From contig SXID01000092.1 of NCBI GenBank assembly GCA_005772955.1, positions 1-64,000 of the forward strand: 64,000 nucleotides of DNA, given 5' to 3'. Position 1 is the first letter of the stretch; every line of letters starts with the position of its first letter. The notes beneath the pieces are model-generated. The model was not told the DNA's origin, did not search any database, and saw only the letters and a list, made by a program, of their open reading frames with translations. This stretch comes from Planctomycetia bacterium. Its GTDB lineage: Bacteria > Planctomycetota > Planctomycetia > Gemmatales > Gemmataceae. Positions 25,451-33,575 of the stretch are shown here, piece after piece. The translations under genes were made by a program, and so were the position numbers.

Positions 25451-26473
25451 ATGCGTACCACAACCCTCACAACCTGGGCCACAACTGCTGTCTTCGCCCT
25501 GCTGTTGACACCGGCCCCAGACCACGCCCAGCCACCGGGCGGCGGTAAGCCCGCAACGCCCAAACCGCCGCCGGACGAGTTCCGTTCGCTCGTCAAGGAG
25601 GTCGAGGAGGCGTACAAGGCGCCCTTTGAGGCGGACAAGGACATCCTCGACGAGTTGCGCAAGCAGTACAAGAATCCAACGCCTGAGCGTGAGGCGAAGA
25701 TCTTCCGCGAAATCCGCCGGCTCTACAACCTGACCCCGGATCAGCAACAGGCCATCTCACAGGAACTGCGCAAGGCCTACGAGCGACCCTCCCCCGAACT
25801 TGAGACGCGGCTCTTCCAGGCGATTCGCAACAACGGGCGGCTCCCGCTGGGCACGGTGCCCGACTCGGTCCAGGCCGAACAATCGGCGAAGCTGTTTCGC
25901 GGGTTCGACCGGAACGCGGACGGACGGCTCGCGACTGACGAGATGCCGGACACACTCCGCGACCAACGGCAGCGGTGGGACCGAAACGGCGACGGGTTCG
26001 TCGACCACGCGGAGTACGCGGACTACTACCGGTCCCAGCTTCGTTCCGTCTCGGACCGAGTCGCGTCAGGCGAAATTTCGATCAAGCTCCCCAAAGGCGC
26101 CTTGCAGCCACCCCCAGAGGTGCGCCCCGTGGTGCCCGTGACACCGGCGCCGACTGGCACGCCGCGCGATGCGCTCCCGTTCGCGGTTCGGTTCGGCAAG
26201 TTACCGCCCGGGCTGCCCGACTGGTTTGTCGCGTACGACACCGACCAAGACGGTCAGGTCGGGTTGTACGAGTGGCGAAAACAGATGCGATCGATCGACG
26301 AGTTTACCCCTATGGACCGGAACGGTGACGGACTGATCGCGCCCGATGAGTTGCTGCGGTTCCTGGCCGACCGCGCGAAAGTAAGAGCACCCGTGTCGGA
26401 CTCCGAGAGCGACGACCCGCCCACAAAATCGCCCGACCCCCAGCCGCGTGACAAGAACAAACCAGGGCGCTAG
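25451..26473 (+). CDS. Secreted EF-hand calcium-binding protein
   Basis: A 340-aa protein with a signal peptide (MRTTTLTTWATTAVFALLL) and a Pro-rich stretch, then a helical region of about 120 aa with charged repeats. Four EF-hand loops are readable: FDRNADGRLATDEM, WDRNGDGFVDHAEY, YDTDQDGQVGLYEW and MDRNGDGLIAPDEL. The second pair is separated from the first by a Pro-rich linker. It ends in a Ser/Asp/Pro-rich tail. Calcium binding outside the cytoplasm is likely; the partner is unknown. The TAG stop lies in the first bases of a palindromic repeat. Confidence 0.85.
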   Translation: MRTTTLTTWATTAVFALLLTPAPDHAQPPGGGKPATPKPPPDEFRSLVKEVEEAYKAPFEADKDILDELRKQYKNPTPEREAKIFREIRRLYNLTPDQQQAISQELRKAYERPSPELETRLFQAIRNNGRLPLGTVPDSVQAEQSAKLFRGFDRNADGRLATDEMPDTLRDQRQRWDRNGDGFVDHAEYADYYRSQLRSVSDRVASGEISIKLPKGALQPPPEVRPVVPVTPAPTGTPRDALPFAVRFGKLPPGLPDWFVAYDTDQDGQVGLYEWRKQMRSIDEFTPMDRNGDGLIAPDELLRFLADRAKVRAPVSDSESDDPPTKSPDPQPRDKNKPGR

Positions 26474-26595
26474 AGCAACTTCCAGACTCGTGTCGTGTAA
26501 CGAGCCGCGCCCGCGTGGGAGTGGCTTACGTTGGCCGCCCTCCTTGCGGTCGTGGCTCGTTACACGACGCTCCATCTTTATCTGGATCCGCTCTA
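26470..26595. repeat. CTAGAGC-type palindromic element, copy 2
   Basis: It starts CTAGAGC at the stop of the EF-hand gene. An outer pair of imperfect arms (TAGAGC..CCAGA against TCTGG..GCTCTA) encloses an inner pair of about 30 nt beginning GTCGTGTAACGAGCC and ending GGCTCGTTACACGAC at 26568, with a few mismatches. The order of parts matches the copy at 22981. The remaining ~90 nt up to the glycerate kinase stop show nothing further. Confidence 0.8.
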
Positions 26596-26683
26596 ATCGT
26601 GTGGCACATGGAGGCACATGGGGCGCACCGGTTTTCTCCTGTCTCGTTAATGGCATCCAGGTGCCACGATCAACCTACGGCGG

Positions 26684-27982
26684 TCACTCTCGCACCAGGA
26701 TGATGCGGACGTCCATCACGTTGGTGCCGGTCAACCCGCAGCGGATCAACCCGCTAACACGGTCGAAGAAGTGGTATGCATCGTGGCGCCGCAAGAAGTC
26801 ATCCGGCGCGAGTTGCTGTCGCGCTGCGAGAAATGTGGCTTCGTCCGCGACCGCGCCGGCCGCGTCGGTGGGGCCGTCCTCGCCGTCGGTGCCACCGCTC
26901 AGCACGGTCACGCCTCGCGACTCTGCGCCGAGTTTCGCGAGCAGCGCGAGCACGAACTCCTGGTTGCGTCCACCCTTCCCCGGGCGCTCGCCGAGTGTCA
27001 CCGTCGTCTCGCCGCCGAGCAAGATGCACGCGGGCGGCTTCAGCGGGTGCCCGTCTCGCTTCACGCTTCGCACGACACCCGCGAGCGCGGTCGCGACGTG
27101 GCGCGTTTCGCCTTCCACGAATGATCCCATATCAAGTACGCGATACCCCAGTTCTTCCGCCCTTTGCCTCGCCGCGTCGAGTGCCACGCGATTGGTACCG
27201 ATTACACGGTTTTCCACGTTCGCGGGGACTGTCTTTAACGTTTCGGAGACGCGGCCAGCACAGCCAGCTTCCAGGTGAAGTAGAACCGCCGGCGGAGTGG
27301 AGTCACCCAGGTCGTACTTCAGCAGCACCTGGAGCGCGTCCGCGAAGGTGGTTGGATCCGGCGAGGTCGGGCCAGACGCTATCACGTCCAGCGGGTCGCC
27401 CACCACATCTGAAATGATGAACGACACGAGTCGTTTGCCGCGGAATGCTTCCGCGAGTCGGCCACCCTTCACACGAGAGAGGTGTTTGCGCACGCAGTTC
27501 ATCTCATCGATGGTCGCGCCGCATCGGTGTAGGAGTTTGGTGATCGCGAGTTTGTCCGCCAGCGACACGGTTTCGACAGGTGCGGGGAGCAGCGCGGACC
27601 CGCCACCGGACAGCAAGCACACCGCAACATCCTCTGGCCCAGCGCCGTGAAGCAGATTCAACATCTCCTCCGTGCCCGCGACGCCTTCGACGGTCGGTTC
27701 GTTCACGCCCTGCGGGCGCGCCGCGTGCAGCCGAACGCGATCCAGTGGTGCAGTCATTCCTTCCGGCACATTGAGCAATCCTTCGACGCGTTCGAGCCGA
27801 TCCGCGAGTGCGGCTTCCAGACCCGCAGCCATTCCCGGGCCGGCTTTGCCTGCACCTACGATCAAGATCCGCGTGGCTTGGCAGATCGTAGCGTCGGCTT
27901 CGACCGCTGCCCGTACAAGCGGTTCGGGGCGCACCGCATCGACCGCCGCGGACCAGATTGTGAGTGCGTGTTCGCGCGACAT
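26684..27982 (-). CDS. Glycerate 2-kinase, GckA/TtuD (MOFRL) family
   Basis: A 432-aa protein with both domains of the type-II glycerate kinase family. The N-terminal domain has ILIVGAGKAGPGMAAGL, LLSGGGSALLPAP and HLSRVKGGRLA. The C-terminal MOFRL domain has LGGETTVTLGERPGKGGRNQ and SGGTDGEDGPTDAAGA. The enzyme phosphorylates glycerate, normally to 2-phosphoglycerate, using ATP in the cytoplasm. It is divergent from the PHP gene, with 63 nt between the starts. Confidence 0.93.
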   Translation of the reverse strand: MSREHALTIWSAAVDAVRPEPLVRAAVEADATICQATRILIVGAGKAGPGMAAGLEAALADRLERVEGLLNVPEGMTAPLDRVRLHAARPQGVNEPTVEGVAGTEEMLNLLHGAGPEDVAVCLLSGGGSALLPAPVETVSLADKLAITKLLHRCGATIDEMNCVRKHLSRVKGGRLAEAFRGKRLVSFIISDVVGDPLDVIASGPTSPDPTTFADALQVLLKYDLGDSTPPAVLLHLEAGCAGRVSETLKTVPANVENRVIGTNRVALDAARQRAEELGYRVLDMGSFVEGETRHVATALAGVVRSVKRDGHPLKPPACILLGGETTVTLGERPGKGGRNQEFVLALLAKLGAESRGVTVLSGGTDGEDGPTDAAGAVADEATFLAARQQLAPDDFLRRHDAYHFFDRVSGLIRCGLTGTNVMDVRIILVRE

Positions 27983-28045
27983 GACTCGCCTCCTTCATTT
28001 CGGCCTGTGACAGTACAATAGCGGCTTGCAAGGAAAGGAAACGCG

Positions 28046-28669
28046 ATGAAGTTCGATCTGCACATGCACACGTCCCGACACTCGCCCGACGCCGACAGCG
28101 ACCCCTTCGAGTTGATGCAAGCCGCAATCAAGGCCGGGCTGGACGGAGTTGTGATCACCGAACACGACTACTTGTGGACCGAAAAAGAGTTGGAAGAACT
28201 TCGCGCGGCCGCGCCGCAATTGGTGATCCTCGCGGGCGTGGAGGTAACCGGGCGCGGCGGTGACGTACTCTGTTACGGCGTCACCGACCCTTTCGCACTG
28301 CCGCGCGGCATCCCGTGGCCGAAGCTGTGCGCGGAGATTCACCGGCAGGGCGGCGCGTGCGTCGCGGCGCACCCAAACCGGTGGGACCAACCGTTCGAGA
28401 AGATGCTCGCGGAGCAGAACCCGGCACTCGACGGCATCGAGGTGATGTCCAACAACATGGACAAAGACCTGCGCAAGAAAGCCGCGAAGCTGCTGGAGAA
28501 GTACCCCAACTTCGCCCAACTCGGGAACAGCGACTCGCACCAGCCGTACACGGTGGGTTGCTGCTACACCGACTTCGACTGCGACATCCGATCCAACGCG
28601 GATCTCGTCGCGGCGATCAAAGCTAAGACAGGCATCGCGCGGGTGAACGAGATTGCACACCGAACGTGA
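28046..28669 (+). CDS. PHP-domain metal-dependent phosphoesterase
   Basis: A 207-aa single-domain protein. Metal-binding motifs are visible in order: DLHMHTSRHSPD at the N-terminus, ITEHDY, then AHPNRWDQ and GNSDSHQP. Length and motifs fit short PHP proteins related to RNase AM/TrpH and histidinol phosphatase. The substrate is unknown, perhaps a nucleotide or phosphate ester. It is transcribed away from the glycerate kinase gene and stands alone; about 118 nt of non-coding sequence separate it from the convergent DUF1501 gene. Confidence 0.88.
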   Translation: MKFDLHMHTSRHSPDADSDPFELMQAAIKAGLDGVVITEHDYLWTEKELEELRAAAPQLVILAGVEVTGRGGDVLCYGVTDPFALPRGIPWPKLCAEIHRQGGACVAAHPNRWDQPFEKMLAEQNPALDGIEVMSNNMDKDLRKKAAKLLEKYPNFAQLGNSDSHQPYTVGCCYTDFDCDIRSNADLVAAIKAKTGIARVNEIAHRT

Positions 28670-28787
28670 AAAGATGCTGGCGGGCGAGTTGTAAACACGC
28701 GCTACATCGTGCAGCGTGGTGCGGAAAGTGTCGACTTTCCAAGCAAGGGCGTCATCGCCCTTAGCTCGCGCTGCGGGCTTGTCCACC

Positions 28788-30206
28788 TTACGCCAGTACT
28801 TCCTTCACCACCTTACCCTTCACGTCGGTGAGGCGGAAGTCGCGACCCGCGTAGCGGTACGTGAACTTCTCGTGGTCGAAGCCGAGCAGGTGCAGCATCG
28901 TCGCGTGCAGGTCGTGGACGTGGACCGGCTTCTCCACTGCCTTGAAGCCGAACTCGTCGGTCGCGCCGATCGCTTGCCCGCCTTTCACGCCGCCGCCCGC
29001 GAGCCACACCGAGAAGCCCCAGTGGTTGTGGTCGCGACCGTTGATCTTCCCCGCGTTCGACCCCGGCGTCGGCAGTTCCACCACCGGCGTGCGCCCGAAC
29101 TCGCCGCCCCACAGGATCAGCGTGCTGTCGAATAGCCCCAAGCGCTTCAGGTCCGCGATCAGCGCGGCGATGGCCTTATCGACTTGCCCCGCGAGCCGCT
29201 TGTGGCTGATTTCCAAATCGTCGTGACTGTCCCACGGCTGGACCGGGCCGTGACTCACCTGAACGAAGCGGACGCCTCGTTCGACCAGCCGACGCGCAAG
29301 CAGCAGACTCCGCGCCTGCTCGCCGGGGCCGTACGCGTCGATGATGTGCTTGGGTTCCTTCGTGATGTCGAACGCTTCGCTCGCCTCGGTCTGCATACGC
29401 GACGCCAACTCGAACGACTGGATGCGCGCTTCTAACTGCGGGTCATTAGGCCGCGCGTCCTGGTGCATCCCGTTGAGGCGCGCGAGCAGGTCGAGTTGCT
29501 TGCGCTGGTCGGCCTTCGTGGTCGCCTTGTTCTTCACGAACTCGACGAGCTTCTCCACGTCAGTGTGCTTCGAGTCAACGTAGGTGCCCTGGAATACGCC
29601 CGGCAGGAACCCGGACTGCCAGTTCTGGTTCTCCTGGAGCGGGTATCCGTTCGGGCACATCGCGACGAACCCCGGCAAATTCTGGTTCTCGGTGCCGAGG
29701 CCGTATGTGACCCAACTCCCCATGCTGGGGCGAATCTGACGCGGCTCACCGCAGTTCATCAGGAGGAACGACGGCTCGTGGTTCGGCACGTCCGCGTGCA
29801 TCGAGCGGATCACGCAGATGTCGTCCGCATGCTTCGCGGTGTTCGCGAACAGGTCGCTGATCTCAAGCCCACTCTGCCCGTATTTCTTGAACTTGAACGG
29901 CGACGGGAACGCGGCACCGGTGCGGCGCTCAGTGCGGTGATTCGCGATTGGCAGCGGCTTACCAGCGTACTTGTCAAGTGCCGGCTTAGGGTCGAAGGTA
30001 TCGACCTGCGACGGCCCGCCGTTGGCGAAGATGTGGATGACGCGCTTCGCCTTGCCCACGAAATGCGGCTTCTTCGGGCTGAGCGGGTTGAGATTGTCAG
30101 CGGCCAGCAACCCGGAGTCGCCCATGAGTTTCGTGAGGCCGAGCAAGCCCATACCGACGCCGCACCGGGTCAGCATCTCGCGCCGAGACATTGCGATAGG
30201 AAGCAT
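28788..30206 (-). CDS. DUF1501 planctomycete protein (sulfatase-like fold)
   Basis: A 472-aa protein of the DUF1501 family. It has a Tat-like N-terminus (MSRREMLTRCGVGMGLLG), FANGGPSQVDTFDPKPALDK, LWGGEFGRTP and RDHNHWGFSVWLAGGG. DUF1501 proteins are related to alkaline-phosphatase/sulfatase superfamily enzymes and in planctomycetes are usually paired with a DUF1549/DUF1553 cytochrome-like gene, as here (upstream on the same strand). Their substrate is not known. The start follows GAGGTTCAC. A tandem palindromic array separates it from its partner. Confidence 0.9.
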   Translation of the reverse strand: MLPIAMSRREMLTRCGVGMGLLGLTKLMGDSGLLAADNLNPLSPKKPHFVGKAKRVIHIFANGGPSQVDTFDPKPALDKYAGKPLPIANHRTERRTGAAFPSPFKFKKYGQSGLEISDLFANTAKHADDICVIRSMHADVPNHEPSFLLMNCGEPRQIRPSMGSWVTYGLGTENQNLPGFVAMCPNGYPLQENQNWQSGFLPGVFQGTYVDSKHTDVEKLVEFVKNKATTKADQRKQLDLLARLNGMHQDARPNDPQLEARIQSFELASRMQTEASEAFDITKEPKHIIDAYGPGEQARSLLLARRLVERGVRFVQVSHGPVQPWDSHDDLEISHKRLAGQVDKAIAALIADLKRLGLFDSTLILWGGEFGRTPVVELPTPGSNAGKINGRDHNHWGFSVWLAGGGVKGGQAIGATDEFGFKAVEKPVHVHDLHATMLHLLGFDHEKFTYRYAGRDFRLTDVKGKVVKEVLA

Positions 30207-30215
30207 GTGAACCTC

Positions 30216-30593
30216 TTTATCGTAGTCATCACGCTCCGCGTGATGTCCGCGCCGTGGCGAGCAATAACGTCCGGCGCAAATCGCTACCGCGCCGCGAAGG
30301 CGACATCACGCGGAGCGTGATGACTACGATGAGAACCGCGTGTTGTCTTTATCGTAGTCATCACGCTCCGCGTGATGTCCGCGCTGCGGTAAGCGATTAC
30401 GTTTTGTTCAAAGCGCACCTGAACGGCGAAGGCGACATCACGCGGAGCGTGATGACTACGATGAGAACCGCGTGTTGTCTTTATCGTAGTCATCACGCTC
30501 CGCGTGATGTCCGCGCTGCGGTAAGCGATTACATTTTGTTCAAAGCGCACCTGAACGGCGAAGGCGACATCACGCGGAGCGTGATGACTACGG
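30216..30593. repeat. Tandem array: three 132-bp units with internal inverted repeats
   Basis: The sequence starting TTTATCGTAGTCATCACG begins at 30216, 30348 and 30480, an exact 132-bp period. Each unit has a left arm (CGTAGTCATCACGCTCCGCG) and its reverse complement about 70 nt later, so each unit can fold into a long hairpin. Units two and three are nearly identical; unit one differs in the middle. The ORFs the track lists here are only translations of the repeat. The array fills the whole gap between two genes. Confidence 0.92.
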
Positions 30594-33302
30594 TTAATCC
30601 ACGAAAGCGAACTCGTTACTCAGCAACAGCACCTGCGCCAACTGCGGCCAGCGCCCGAACGCGCTCTTCAGGTCGTCGTCACCGACGAACTCCGTGGCGA
30701 GCGCAAGTTCGTCCTTTGTCGGACTACGCCCCAGCGCGACGCGGTACAGTGCCGTCACCTTCGCTTGCGCGGTCTTTGCTTCAGTGATTTCTTTGCGCCC
30801 CGCGAGCGCCTTCGCCTGATCTTGCACGTACGGGCTGTTGAGCAGGAACAGCGCCTGTTGCGGCACGGTGGTCTGGAAGCGCTGCGGGCTGTGTGTGTCG
30901 AGACTCGCCACGTCGAAGACCCGGAACGTTCCGGGCAGGTTGGTCCGATCCAGCAAGCCGTACACGGTGCGCCGCGTCGAATACGGTGCCTTGAGCAGAT
31001 CGACCGGCTTCCCGCCGCTGGTTGTGTCGAGCTTGCCTGATGCAGTGAGCAAGGAATCGCGTAAGCCCTCGAAGTCGAGCCGGCGGCGGTTCTGGTGCGC
31101 GAGTAGCCGGTTCTCGGGATCGAGCTTGTACATGTCACCCGACACCGCGCTCGACTGCTGATAGGTGGCCGACAGCATGATGCGCTTGTGAAGGCGTTTG
31201 ATGCTCCAACCGTCCTTCATGAAGTTGCTCGCGAGGTAGTCGAGCAGATCGGGGTGCGTTGGCGGGTCGGACCGCATACCGAGATCGGAAGGAGTGCGCA
31301 CCAGACCGTGCCCAAAGTGGCCTAGCCACACGCGATTCGCCATCACGCGCGCCGTCAGCGGGTTCTCCGGGGCAGTAATGGCCTTTGCGAGTTCGAGGCG
31401 CCCGCTGCCTTGCGTGAACGGTTTGCGGTTCGGCGCCACGATCTCGGGCGCTTGTCGCGGTACTTGAGGGCCGCGGTTGTTCTGGTTGCCGCGGAGGAAC
31501 ACCACAGGCTGCGTCGGGGATGCGTTGTCTTTCAACACGTGCGCCCGTGGTGGGGCGTACGGGTTCGCAACCTTGAAGGAGTCGATCTTCTTGCGGAGCG
31601 CCGCGAGCGCATCGCGGTCGGCGCGGTTCTGGATCTTGTCCGCGTCCGCGACCAAAATGTCGATCGGCCCGCCGGTAGCCCACACCTTGAAGAGTTCCGC
31701 CTGCTCCTTCGTGAGGGTGCCCGGAGGCGGGTTCGCGCCAACCGTGTTCGCGAGCGTCTCGGCCACAGCCTTCACGTTCTTCGGTTTCGCGTCCGTAATC
31801 GCCTTCAGCACCAATGGGTTCGTGTCTTTTGCGAGCGCCCCGAGCGCCTTCGCTTCAAAGTCTCTCTCCTGGAGCGCGACGAGCGCGAGCAGAGGTGAAT
31901 ACACGGGTGATTTGGCTTTCCACTCCGTTTCGAGGAACGTGCGCCAGCGGTCGTAGACGAGTCGCGTCAGGTCGCGCTGCCGCAGTAGCGCTTGCACCTC
32001 GTCGTTCGGTTTGCCGCGCAAGTCCAGCACCGCGCGGAAGTACTCGGCCACAGTGAACGGGTCGCGAAGTTTCTTCAGCGTGGTCGCGTGCCGCCGCGCG
32101 CTTTCAGCTTTGAAGTCGGCCTCGCGCCGGTCGAGTTCCAACTCGTAGGCGAGGACTTCTGGTGTCTGCTTCACCTCACCGATCAGCGGCAGTTCCGCCG
32201 GTTCGTTGGTGCTCGCAAACACGCCGTAAAGCGAGTAGTAATCCTTTGTCGGTATGGGGTCGTACTTGTGGTCGTGACAACGCGCGCACGTCACGGTGAG
32301 GCCCATGAAACCACGCGTCACTACGTCGATGCGGTCGTCAATGATGTCGGCTTGGTTGTTCAGGAACCGCCGCCCCAGCGTGAGGAATCCCATCGCCGCG
32401 AGCGGACGCTTATCCTCGCCGAGCGGAAGCAGGTCGGCCGCGATCTGTTCCGTCACGAACCGATCGTATGGCTTGTCTTCGTTGAACGAACGGATGACGT
32501 AGTCGCGGTAGGTGTAAGAAAACGCGAAGGCACGTTCCTGTGTGAGGACGTAGCCCTTCGAGTCGGCGTAGCGTGCGATGTCGAGCCAGTACCGGCCCCA
32601 GCGCTCGCCGTAGCGCTCGCTCGCGAGTAACCGGTCGATGAGTTTCTCCCACGCGTCTGGGGATTCGTCCTTCACGAATGCTTCAATTTCTTCGGCTGTA
32701 GGCGGAAGACCGATCAGGTCGAAGTACGCGCGGCGGATCAGCGTGCGTTTATCCGCTCGCGGCGCGAGTGACATCCCCTTGTCACTGAGCTTCGCGAGAA
32801 CGAACGCATCAATGGGGTAGAGCGGACCGTTCGCCTTCGGCTCACGGCTAACTTTGGGAACATCGGGTAGCTTGACAGGCTGGAACGCCCAGTGCTTCTT
32901 TGGATCCGTCGCCGGTCCAATGGCGATATCGTCAGGGATCGCGGCCCCACTCTTCACCCACTCCACCAGAATCTCGATCGCTGCTGGCGGAAGCGGCGTC
33001 TTGGGCGGCATCGGCAGTTCGTGCTCGCGCCGCACCGACTTGATGAGGCGACTCTTCGCGGGGTCGCCCGGCACGATGACTTTGCCGTTGTCGGCCCCTA
33101 CTCTGATGCCCGCGGCGGTGTCGAGGCGCAAACCGGCATTCTGCTTCTTCGCACCGTGGCACGAATAGCAGTTTTCCGCCAACACTGGGCGCACTTTCGT
33201 CTCGAAGTATTCGAGTTGCGCCGCAGTCGGTTTGGCGACAGGATCAGCAGCTAGTGCTGGAACGACATATGAAACGGTGCAGAGTGCGAGTAGCAACCGC
33301 AT
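30594..33302 (-). CDS. PSD1/planctomycete cytochrome C domain protein with DUF1549 and DUF1553
   Basis: A 902-aa protein with a signal peptide (MRLLLALCTVSYVVPALA) and a PSCyt1 domain carrying a c-type heme motif (ENCYSCHG) near residue 47. The DUF1549 domain follows (PIDAFVLAKL, LIGLPPTAEEIEAFV, RWGRYWLDIARYADS) and also contains a second CARCHDHKYDPIP motif. DUF1553 is at the C-terminus (NRVWLGHFGHGLV, SATYQQSS). Such proteins are planctomycete hallmarks, thought to act in the periplasm together with DUF1501 partners; the reaction is unknown. The start follows GAGG. The DUF1501 partner lies downstream beyond the tandem array. Confidence 0.92.
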   Translation of the reverse strand: MRLLLALCTVSYVVPALAADPVAKPTAAQLEYFETKVRPVLAENCYSCHGAKKQNAGLRLDTAAGIRVGADNGKVIVPGDPAKSRLIKSVRREHELPMPPKTPLPPAAIEILVEWVKSGAAIPDDIAIGPATDPKKHWAFQPVKLPDVPKVSREPKANGPLYPIDAFVLAKLSDKGMSLAPRADKRTLIRRAYFDLIGLPPTAEEIEAFVKDESPDAWEKLIDRLLASERYGERWGRYWLDIARYADSKGYVLTQERAFAFSYTYRDYVIRSFNEDKPYDRFVTEQIAADLLPLGEDKRPLAAMGFLTLGRRFLNNQADIIDDRIDVVTRGFMGLTVTCARCHDHKYDPIPTKDYYSLYGVFASTNEPAELPLIGEVKQTPEVLAYELELDRREADFKAESARRHATTLKKLRDPFTVAEYFRAVLDLRGKPNDEVQALLRQRDLTRLVYDRWRTFLETEWKAKSPVYSPLLALVALQERDFEAKALGALAKDTNPLVLKAITDAKPKNVKAVAETLANTVGANPPPGTLTKEQAELFKVWATGGPIDILVADADKIQNRADRDALAALRKKIDSFKVANPYAPPRAHVLKDNASPTQPVVFLRGNQNNRGPQVPRQAPEIVAPNRKPFTQGSGRLELAKAITAPENPLTARVMANRVWLGHFGHGLVRTPSDLGMRSDPPTHPDLLDYLASNFMKDGWSIKRLHKRIMLSATYQQSSAVSGDMYKLDPENRLLAHQNRRRLDFEGLRDSLLTASGKLDTTSGGKPVDLLKAPYSTRRTVYGLLDRTNLPGTFRVFDVASLDTHSPQRFQTTVPQQALFLLNSPYVQDQAKALAGRKEITEAKTAQAKVTALYRVALGRSPTKDELALATEFVGDDDLKSAFGRWPQLAQVLLLSNEFAFVD

Positions 33303-33500
33303 TCGTTAGCCTCGGTCATCGGCGGGTTGGGTGCGCAGCAGGAGAGATACTCAGTTTACGCCACACAACGCTTCAGGTCGAACGCGAATTGCCAGCGCCA
33401 GCCCCAGCCCCTGGCTCCCTGCTCTCCCCTTCCGAGGTGCAGTCCCCGCACTATGAATTACATAACATTTACTATCGGACCTGTCTCGGAAACACATGAA

Positions 33501-33568
33501 CCGTAGGCGAGTGCGTCACTCGACCGAATGAGTGACGCACTCGCCTACGGCTTGCGGCTATCCAACAG
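33501..33568. repeat. Perfect 21-bp hairpin followed by GCTTGCGGCTA motif
   Basis: CCGTAGGCGAGTGCGTCACT and one more base at 33501-33521 pair perfectly with 33530-33550 across an 8-nt loop. The right arm runs on into CGGCTTGCGGCTATCCAACAG, which recurs with small changes at 48433. It lies just downstream of the VIT/vWA gene stop and may terminate its transcript. The rest of the 33303-33575 gap shows no gene. Confidence 0.85.
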
Positions 33569-33575
33569 TTTCCAA

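Noticed and set aside
30216-30593. Tandem array considered as a CRISPR
   Set aside because: The whole 132-bp unit repeats, including what would be the spacers; there are no unique spacers or cas genes.
30254-30787. ORFs of 177 aa (plus) and 88 aa (minus) with repeated peptides such as SHHAPRDV
   Set aside because: They are only translations of the 132-bp tandem array; the repeating peptide follows the DNA repeat and no ribosome binding site or family match is seen.
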